From: Peptoniphilaceae bacterium AMB_02 | Lineage (GTDB): Bacteria > Bacillota > Clostridia > Tissierellales > Peptoniphilaceae | DNA length: 64,000 bases | Assembly (NCBI GenBank): GCA_036321625.1 | Contig: CP143259.1 | Span: 682,001 to 746,000, forward strand | Direction of reading: 5' to 3' | In this document: positions 58,816 to 64,000 of the stretch, piece by piece | Numbering within the stretch: position 1 is the first letter of the stretch | Layout: the number at the start of each line of letters is the position of its first letter | Position numbers and translations under genes: made by a program | Notes under the pieces: generated by a model | Told to the model about the DNA's origin: nothing | What the model saw: the letters and a program-made list of their open reading frames with translations, nothing else | Databases searched by the model: none

Positions 58816-59457
58816 ATGAAATTAATTTTACTTGGACCACCCGGAGCCGGAAAAGGAACTCAGGCGGCTAACCTAATAAATAGTTTAAATATTCCACATA
58901 TTTCCACAGGAGATATCTTCCGTGCTAATATAAAGAATGAAACTGAGCTAGGCAAAGAAGTCAAGTCTTATTTAGATGAAGGCAGACTTGTTCCCGATGA
59001 ATTAACTACTAGAGTTGTTTGGGACAGACTAGATCAAGAAGACTGTAAAGATGGATTTTTACTAGACGGATTTCCAAGAACAATTCCTCAAGCTGAAGCT
59101 CTTAAACAGGGCTTAGTAGAAAGAGGACTTAAACTTGATAGAGTAATCAATGTCGATGTTGAAAAAGATGTTTTAGTTAAAAGACTAGCTGGTAGAAGGG
59201 TCTGTAAAAACTGTGGTGCAACATATCATGTAGCAGGTAAACCAACAAAAGTTGAAGGAATTTGCGATGTATGTAACTCAGAAGTTATCCAAAGAGATGA
59301 TGACAAAGAAGAGACGGTTCTAAATAGAATTGAGGTTTACGAGAATCAAACAAAACCTTTAATCGACTATTACACCGAAGAAGGGCTCATCTTAACAGTT
59401 GATGGTACAAAACCTATTGACGAGCTCTCCGGGGAAATATTAGATGCTCTTAAGTAG
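58816..59457 (+). CDS. adk: Adenylate kinase, zinc-lid type
   Basis: Adenylate kinase converts ATP and AMP into two ADP. The 213-residue product has the P-loop GPPGAGKGTQ near residue 7, the AMP site HISTGDIFRANI near 28, and GFPRTIPQAEAL near 85. The lid carries two CXXC pairs (CKNC and CDVC, between about 128 and 153), so it binds zinc, as in many Gram-positive forms. AAGGAGATGG is upstream. In most relatives map follows, but it is absent here. Confidence 0.97.
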   Translation: MKLILLGPPGAGKGTQAANLINSLNIPHISTGDIFRANIKNETELGKEVKSYLDEGRLVPDELTTRVVWDRLDQEDCKDGFLLDGFPRTIPQAEALKQGLVERGLKLDRVINVDVEKDVLVKRLAGRRVCKNCGATYHVAGKPTKVEGICDVCNSEVIQRDDDKEETVLNRIEVYENQTKPLIDYYTEEGLILTVDGTKPIDELSGEILDALK

Positions 59458-59496
59458 AGTAATTGATCCCATTTCAGAGTCAGGAGTGGTTAGATA

Positions 59497-59790
59497 ATGG
59501 AACTAACTACAGATGTGGCGGTAGGCCAGGTTGTCAAGTCTAAGTCCGGAAGGGACAAGGGCAGGATTTTTCTAGTTTTAGAAATTGTGGATGACAAAAT
59601 GGTATTAATAGTTGATGGAAAGCTTAGGGGCATTGAAAGACCAAAGCTAAAGAAGATCAAACATTTAATGCTCTATAATGATATCCATGCGGATTTTATA
59701 GATGATTCTATCCCTGCAAGCATGAATAATGCGGTAATACGCGAATGCTTGAGACCTTATCAAACAGACAGTACTAAAGGAGGTTTATAA
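59497..59790 (+). CDS. KOW-domain RNA-binding protein (L14e-like)
   Basis: The 97-residue product resembles the KOW-domain proteins encoded between adk/map and infA in Clostridia. It has VGQVVKSKSGRDKGRIFLVLEIVDD near residue 9 (KOW motif) and RPKLKKIKHLMLYN near 48. It probably binds ribosomal RNA, but its exact role is not known. CAGGAGTGG precedes the ATG. infA starts immediately after its stop, and the infA ribosome binding site (AAAGGAGG) lies in its last codons. Confidence 0.85.
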   Translation: MELTTDVAVGQVVKSKSGRDKGRIFLVLEIVDDKMVLIVDGKLRGIERPKLKKIKHLMLYNDIHADFIDDSIPASMNNAVIRECLRPYQTDSTKGGL

Positions 59791-60009
59791 ATGTCCAAGA
59801 AGGACGTAATAGAAGTAGAAGGCGTCGTCGAAGATGCACTTCCAAATACTATATTTAAAGTTAGATTAGATAATGGCCATGAAATTATTGCTCATATTTC
59901 AGGTAAGCTAAGGATGAACTACATCAGAATACTACCTGGAGACAGAGTAGTTGTTGAACTTTCTCCTTATGACCTTACAAAAGGTAGAATTACCTGGAGA
60001 AACAAGTAG
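59791..60009 (+). CDS. infA: Translation initiation factor IF-1
   Basis: IF-1 occupies the A site during initiation. The 72-residue OB-fold product has [68 protein letters not shown] spread over nearly its whole length, matching the family with normal length. The start ATG follows the KOW gene stop with no gap. rpmJ comes 14 bases after it. Confidence 0.97.
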   Translation: MSKKDVIEVEGVVEDALPNTIFKVRLDNGHEIIAHISGKLRMNYIRILPGDRVVVELSPYDLTKGRITWRNK

Positions 60010-60023
60010 CGAGGAGGATATTA

Positions 60024-60137
60024 ATGAAGGTAAAACCATCAGTAAAGAAAATGTGCGAAAAGTGCAAAATCATCAGACGTAAAGGTAGAGTAATGGTGAT
60101 TTGCAATAATCCTAAACATAAACAAAAACAAGGTTAA
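60024..60137 (+). CDS. rpmJ: 50S ribosomal protein L36
   Basis: L36 is the smallest ribosomal protein. The 37-residue product is complete, [19 protein letters not shown] at the start, with zinc ligands Cys11, Cys14, Cys27 and a histidine near 32. CGAGGAGG precedes the ATG. Its place between infA and rpsM is standard. Confidence 0.97.
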   Translation: MKVKPSVKKMCEKCKIIRRKGRVMVICNNPKHKQKQG

Positions 60138-60158
60138 GATAAACATGGAGGTGTAAAA

Positions 60159-60521
60159 TTGGCTAGATTAGCAGGCGTTGACTTACCCAGAGAAAAAAGA
60201 GCTGAAATTGGGCTCACTTATATATTCGGAATAGGTAGATCAAGAGCAAATATGATCTTAAAAGATGCCGGAGTAAATCCCGACACCAGAATCAAAGATC
60301 TTACCGAAGCTGAACTACAAGCGATCAGAGATCAGCTTGATCATTATCAAATAGAAGGGGACCTACGTAGAGAGGTTTCCATGAATATAAAAAGACTTAG
60401 AGAGATTAACTGTTACAGAGGAATGAGACATAAAAGAGGACTTCCTGTAAGAGGACAAAACACTAAAAACAATGCCAGAACCAGAAAAGGTCCAAAGAAA
60501 CTGGCAGCTAAAAACAAGTAA
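60159..60521 (+). CDS. rpsM: 30S ribosomal protein S13
   Basis: S13 bridges the head of the small subunit to the large subunit. The 120-residue product starts at TTG 60159 ([29 protein letters not shown] follows). The [27 protein letters not shown] tail reaches toward P-site tRNA. GGAGGTG precedes the start. rpsK begins 14 bases after its stop. Confidence 0.97.
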   Translation: MARLAGVDLPREKRAEIGLTYIFGIGRSRANMILKDAGVNPDTRIKDLTEAELQAIRDQLDHYQIEGDLRREVSMNIKRLREINCYRGMRHKRGLPVRGQNTKNNARTRKGPKKLAAKNK

Positions 60522-60535
60522 GGGAGGTAGAAAGA

Positions 60536-60937
60536 TTGGTAGCAAAAGCTAAAAAAGCGACAACTCGTGTAAGAAGACGAGAGAGAAAGAATATTGAAAG
60601 AGGACAAGCTCATATCGTTTCTACTTTTAACAATACCATGGTCACATTATCAGACCTAAACGGTAATGTTATTTCCTGGGCCAGTGCAGGACAATTAGGT
60701 TTCAGAGGAAGTAGAAAATCAACTCCATACGCTGCTCAAGAAGCTGCACAAGAAGCAGCTAAGAAAGCAATGGAGCATGGCTTAAAAAGCGTAGAAGTAT
60801 ACGTCAAAGGTCCAGGATCTGGAAGAGAGGCAGCAATAAGATCACTTCAAGCATCCGGTCTTGAGATTAACATGATTAAAGATGTTACTCCAATTCCTCA
60901 TAATGGATGTAGACCACCTAAGAGAAGAAGAGTTTAA
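60536..60937 (+). CDS. rpsK: 30S ribosomal protein S11
   Basis: S11 lies on the platform near E-site mRNA. The 133-residue product has [44 protein letters not shown] near residues 22-65 and [17 protein letters not shown] at the end. It starts with TTG 60536, after GGGAGGTAG. All residues expected of a standard S11 are seen. Confidence 0.97.
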   Translation: MVAKAKKATTRVRRRERKNIERGQAHIVSTFNNTMVTLSDLNGNVISWASAGQLGFRGSRKSTPYAAQEAAQEAAKKAMEHGLKSVEVYVKGPGSGREAAIRSLQASGLEINMIKDVTPIPHNGCRPPKRRRV

Positions 60938-60955
60938 TTGGAGGTAGAATAGATA

Positions 60956-61576
60956 ATGGCTAGACATACAGGACCTGTCTGCAAACAATGTAGACGTGAA
61001 GGACTAAAATTATTCCTTAAAGGCGATAAATGTTATATAGATAAATGCCCGATAAATTCAAGAAACTTTGCTCCGGGACAACATGGACAAAGTAGAAAGA
61101 AACTTACTGAATACGGGTTACAGCTTAGAGAAAAACAAAAAGTTAAAAGATTTTACGGAATTTCAGAAAGTCAAATGGCAAAATACTTCCATATGGCTGA
61201 CAAAATGAAGGGAATTACAGGTGAAAACTTATTAACTACCCTTGAAACTAGACTAGACAATGTAGTTTACAGAATGGGATTTGCAAACTCTAGAGCAGAA
61301 GCAAGACAATTGGTAGTACATGGACACTTTACAGTTAACGGTAAAAAAGTAGATATTCCATCTTACCTATGCTCTAATGGCGATGAAATTGCCGTTAAAG
61401 CAAAAAGTCAAGAAAACGGAAAATTCAAAGTAGTAATTGAAAATTCCGGCAATACTGTTAACTGGGTAAATGTTAATCAAGAGGACATGAAAGGAACCAT
61501 AGTAGCTGATCCTACAAGAGAAGATATCGACTTACCAATCGAAGAACATCTAATCGTAGAGCTTTATTCTAAGTAA
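60956..61576 (+). CDS. rpsD: 30S ribosomal protein S4
   Basis: S4 starts 16S rRNA assembly and controls the alpha operon in some bacteria. The 206-residue product has an N-terminal zinc-type Cys set (VCKQCRREG and [13 protein letters not shown]), an S4 RNA-binding domain with [37 protein letters not shown] near residues 94-130. TGGAGGTAG precedes the ATG. It lies before rpoA in the usual order. Confidence 0.97.
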   Translation: MARHTGPVCKQCRREGLKLFLKGDKCYIDKCPINSRNFAPGQHGQSRKKLTEYGLQLREKQKVKRFYGISESQMAKYFHMADKMKGITGENLLTTLETRLDNVVYRMGFANSRAEARQLVVHGHFTVNGKKVDIPSYLCSNGDEIAVKAKSQENGKFKVVIENSGNTVNWVNVNQEDMKGTIVADPTREDIDLPIEEHLIVELYSK

Positions 61577-61636
61577 TAAGCTAAAAGTATCGGTTACCCT
61601 CAAGAACATACCTTTAAAAAGGAGGGTCATGGTTAT

Positions 61637-62581
61637 ATGCCAGAAGAACTAAATACTAAAATTGAGATTTTAGATATTATTGAAGAAGATAACTATGCAA
61701 AATTTGCAGTGTCACCACTTGACCGAGGTTATGGAACAACACTTGGAAACAGTTTAAGAAGAGTACTTCTTTCGACATTCCCTGGAGCGGCCATATCCAA
61801 AATAATGATTCAAGATGTTTTACACGAATTTTCTACAATACCGGGAGTTATTGAAGATGTTTCTGAAATAATTCTAAACATAAAAGGAGTTGCACTTAAG
61901 ATGCACTCTAAGGGACCGGTTAGATTGACTTTAGATGTACAAGGACCTAAGACTGTAACTGCCGGTGATATATCAGAAGACGCAGATGTTGAAATCGTTA
62001 ATAAAGATCACCACATTGCAACTCTTAGCGATACAGGAAGAATCTACATGGAACTGGAAGTAGTTCAAGGTAAAGGCTACAGCATTTCCGAGCAGCATAA
62101 AGACGACGAAGATCCTATAGGAACAATCCCTATAGATGCCTCCTTTACACCGGTAGAAAAAGTTAACTTCTCAGTTGAAAACTGTAGAGTAGGTCAGGTA
62201 ATTGACTATGACAGATTGATTCTTGAAGTTTGGACCAATGGGACCATGACAGCACAAGAAGTCACTGCTCATGGAGCAGGAATCTTAATAGACTATCTGA
62301 GCTTATTCACCGAACTTCCAAACTACTCCTTAGAAGAGGAAGTTGAAGAAGAAACGGAAGAAGTAGATTTTACGAAACAGTTGGCAATTAATATCGAAGA
62401 CTTAGACCTCTCACTAAGAAGCTTTAACTGCCTAAAGAGAGCAGGTATCCATACAGTTGGAGATATTGTTGAAAAAACTGAATCAGAAATGAGTAAGATT
62501 AAAAACTTCGGTAAGAAGTCACTTACAGAAGTTAAAAACAAAATCGAAGGATTCGGACTAGGATTTAAAGAAGAAGAATAA
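61637..62581 (+). CDS. rpoA: DNA-directed RNA polymerase subunit alpha
   Basis: The alpha subunit dimerises to start polymerase assembly and contacts UP elements. The 314-residue product has the N-terminal domain with LDRGYGTTLGNSLRRVLLSTFPGAAI near residue 28, an acidic linker (EEEVEEETEEVD near 230) and the C-terminal domain with LSLRSFNCLKRAGIHTVGDIVEKTE near 258. It starts at ATG 61637 after AAAGGAGGG. Length is standard. Confidence 0.98.
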   Translation: MPEELNTKIEILDIIEEDNYAKFAVSPLDRGYGTTLGNSLRRVLLSTFPGAAISKIMIQDVLHEFSTIPGVIEDVSEIILNIKGVALKMHSKGPVRLTLDVQGPKTVTAGDISEDADVEIVNKDHHIATLSDTGRIYMELEVVQGKGYSISEQHKDDEDPIGTIPIDASFTPVEKVNFSVENCRVGQVIDYDRLILEVWTNGTMTAQEVTAHGAGILIDYLSLFTELPNYSLEEEVEEETEEVDFTKQLAINIEDLDLSLRSFNCLKRAGIHTVGDIVEKTESEMSKIKNFGKKSLTEVKNKIEGFGLGFKEEE

Positions 62582-62632
62582 TACTGATAAGTCCGACTTG
62601 TTATAAACTCTTTATCGGAAGGAGGAGACTAC

Positions 62633-62974
62633 ATGGCAAATCTTAGAAAGCTCGGTAGAAGGAGCGATCATAGAAACTCAATGCTAAGAAACCAAGTTCA
62701 ATCACTATTTGAAAATGGTAAAATAGAAACTACAGTCACTAGAGCAAAAGAAACAAAGCGTATGGCTGAAAAAATGATAACTCTTGGCAAAAGAGGAGAT
62801 CTTCATTCAAGAAGACGTGCTTATGCCTATATCTATCGAGACGAAATAGTAGATAAATTATTCAGTGAAATCGCCCCAAAATACAGTGACAGAAACGGTG
62901 GTTATACAAGAATATTAAAACTTGGACCTCGTAGAGGTGACGGTAGTGAGATGGCTATTCTTGAATTAGTATAG
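62633..62974 (+). CDS. rplQ: 50S ribosomal protein L17
   Basis: L17 ends the alpha operon. The 113-residue product has [57 protein letters not shown] over its first half and [25 protein letters not shown] at the end, matching the short bacterial form. AGGAGGAG precedes the ATG. Two terminator hairpins follow. Confidence 0.97.
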   Translation: MANLRKLGRRSDHRNSMLRNQVQSLFENGKIETTVTRAKETKRMAEKMITLGKRGDLHSRRRAYAYIYRDEIVDKLFSEIAPKYSDRNGGYTRILKLGPRRGDGSEMAILELV

Positions 62975-62980
62975 AGTAGT

Positions 62981-63005
62981 GGGCGGAAAGATTCCGCCCT
63001 TTTTA
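62981..63005 (+). terminator. Rho-independent terminator after rplQ
   Basis: GGGCGGAA and TTCCGCCC pair perfectly with a short loop and are followed by TTTTT. Confidence 0.92.
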
Positions 63006-63034
63006 TATTTGCCAAAAAGCTTTTGGTAAATATA
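63004..63034. terminator. Second hairpin after rplQ
   Basis: TATATTTGCCAAAA and TTTTGGTAAATATA pair around AGC. It overlaps the T-run of the first terminator and could act as a backup terminator in either direction. Confidence 0.6.
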
Positions 63035-63086
63035 AAAAGTAAATGTAAAAACAAATGAACATATTTTAATAGGTATCAAATAATTG

Positions 63087-63095
63087 TGATATAAT
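63087..63095 (+). promoter_or_regulatory. Extended -10 promoter of the ecf genes
   Basis: TGATATAAT gives a perfect TATAAT box (63090-63095) with the extended TGn element; no good -35 is visible. It lies about 30 bases before the ecfA gene. Confidence 0.55.
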
Positions 63096-63126
63096 TTTAA
63101 GTAGAATATTTTTGGAAGGAAATAAA

Positions 63127-63963
63127 ATGACTGAAACAAATAATATTATCGTCGTAAAAAATGCCGATTATAAATACAGAACTGATGAGGAAACTTATGT
63201 CCATGCACTTAAAGGAGTAAGCCTTGAAATTAAAAGAGGAGAATATGTAGCCGTACTGGGACATAATGGCAGTGGTAAATCAACCCTCGCTAAACTCCTT
63301 AATGCGCTCATAATCCCTGAAAGTGGCTCGGTATCCGTTAATGGAATGGATACTAAAAATGAAGCTGATCTTTGGAATATAAGGAAAAGCTGTGGGATGG
63401 TATTTCAAAACCCCGATAACCAATTGGTAGCTACAATTGTAGAAGAAGATGTTGCATTCGGACCGGAAAACCTGGGGGTACAGATGCCTGAACTTCGTGA
63501 GAGAGTTGACCGATGCCTTGAAATAGTAGAAATGCAGGACTATAAAAGACATTCACCTGCATTACTTTCAGGTGGGCAGAAACAAAGAGTAACAATTGCC
63601 GGAATACTTGCAATGTTTCCTGATTGCATTGTACTTGACGAACCCACAGCCATGCTTGATCCAAAAGGTAGAGAAGAAATACTCTCCACAGTAAAAAGAC
63701 TTAATATAGAAGACAGAAAGACGATAATTAACATAACTCATTATATGGAAGAAGCTGTCCAAGCTGATAGAATTATCGTAATGGATGATGGAGAAATCGC
63801 GCTTGAAGGGACTCCAAGAGAAGTATTCTCGAAAGTTGATTTAATGAAAGAACTGGGACTGGATGTGCCGCAGGTAACAGAACTTGCTTTTTTATTGAAC
63901 AAAAAAGGTTATAAAATACCTGCAGACATACTTACAGTAGATGAATTGGTGGGACTTATATGA
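63127..63963 (+). CDS. ecfA1: ECF transporter ATPase EcfA1
   Basis: This is an ATPase of the energy-coupling factor module shared by vitamin S-components such as ThiW. The 278-residue product has Walker [10 protein letters not shown] near residue 40, the Q-loop [20 protein letters not shown], signature LSGGQKQR near 143 and Walker [16 protein letters not shown] 63127 is preferred over TTG 63112 because GGAAGGA lies 5-11 bases upstream. The stop overlaps the start of the next ATPase gene by four bases (ATGA). Confidence 0.95.
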   Translation: MTETNNIIVVKNADYKYRTDEETYVHALKGVSLEIKRGEYVAVLGHNGSGKSTLAKLLNALIIPESGSVSVNGMDTKNEADLWNIRKSCGMVFQNPDNQLVATIVEEDVAFGPENLGVQMPELRERVDRCLEIVEMQDYKRHSPALLSGGQKQRVTIAGILAMFPDCIVLDEPTAMLDPKGREEILSTVKRLNIEDRKTIINITHYMEEAVQADRIIVMDDGEIALEGTPREVFSKVDLMKELGLDVPQVTELAFLLNKKGYKIPADILTVDELVGLI

Positions 63964-64000
63964 AAATAGAACTTAGAGACGTAAATTATATATACAATAA
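63960..64000 (+). CDS. ecfA2: ECF transporter ATPase EcfA2, truncated by window edge
   Basis: The frame starts at ATG 63960, overlapping the ecfA1 stop by four bases, and reads [13 protein letters not shown] up to the window edge. This matches the N-terminus of an ECF or ABC ATPase. The overlap and position behind ecfA1 are the usual ecfA1-ecfA2-ecfT arrangement; only 13 codons are visible. Confidence 0.75.
   Translation, partial: MKIELRDVNYIYN

Overview
This window is a chromosomal segment of a low-GC, probably anaerobic member of the Bacillota. The Firmicutes-type order of the ribosomal operons, a T-box, a TPP riboswitch, an ECF transporter module, frequent TTG starts and one probable selenoprotein all fit a Tissierellia/Peptoniphilaceae- or Clostridia-like organism. 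That placement is an inference from gene content and is not proven.

Layout. (1) 1-6.7 kb: 3' part of a CtpA-type S41 protease, a rhodanese lipoprotein, then uvrB and uvrA; uvrA carries a +1 frameshift inside its second ABC signature motif. (2) 6.8-10.7 kb: two paralogous asparagine-synthetase-like proteins flank a DJ-1/PfpI protein; the first paralogue has lost the PP-loop catalytic residues. (3) 10.7-15.0 kb: gltX, cysS, rlmB and yacP, the usual upstream neighbours of secE-nusG. (4) 15-30 kb: an accessory interval splits that conserved neighbourhood. It holds an orphan DUF1667 protein, small membrane and basic proteins, a TPP-riboswitch-controlled thiW-thiM-thiE operon on the minus strand, an ISL3-type element, tRNA-Thr(GGT), tuf copy 1, an aminotransferase, an acetyltransferase, YjbQ, a second (frameshifted) insertion sequence, and a tight HAD-acyP-NUDIX-arsM operon. 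The arsM-like gene has an in-frame TGA at its conserved arsenic-binding cysteine, followed by a good bacterial SECIS candidate. (5) 30-45.9 kb: rpmG-secE-nusG-rplKA, rplJL, rpoBC, then rpsL-rpsG-fusA-tuf copy 2. (6) 45.9-47.7 kb: a Trp T-box controlling a TrpB2-type tryptophan synthase beta chain, placed between the str and S10 operons. (7) 48-63 kb: a long structured leader followed by the S10-spc-alpha superoperon, rpsJ through rplQ, including secY, adk and infA, with a KOW-domain protein but no map. (8) 63-64 kb: start of the ECF transporter ATPase genes.

How the genes fit together. Most of the window makes the transcription and translation machinery, under autogenous-type leaders (two L1-type sites, an L10 leader and a structured rpsJ leader). 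ThiW is an S-component that would need the shared ECF ATPases encoded at the right edge; ThiM and ThiE then salvage the thiazole into thiamine phosphate. The item most worth pursuing is the probable selenocysteine-containing arsenite methyltransferase at 28140-28895. Two well-bounded insertion sequences, with 8-bp target duplications, show recent mobility in the accessory interval.
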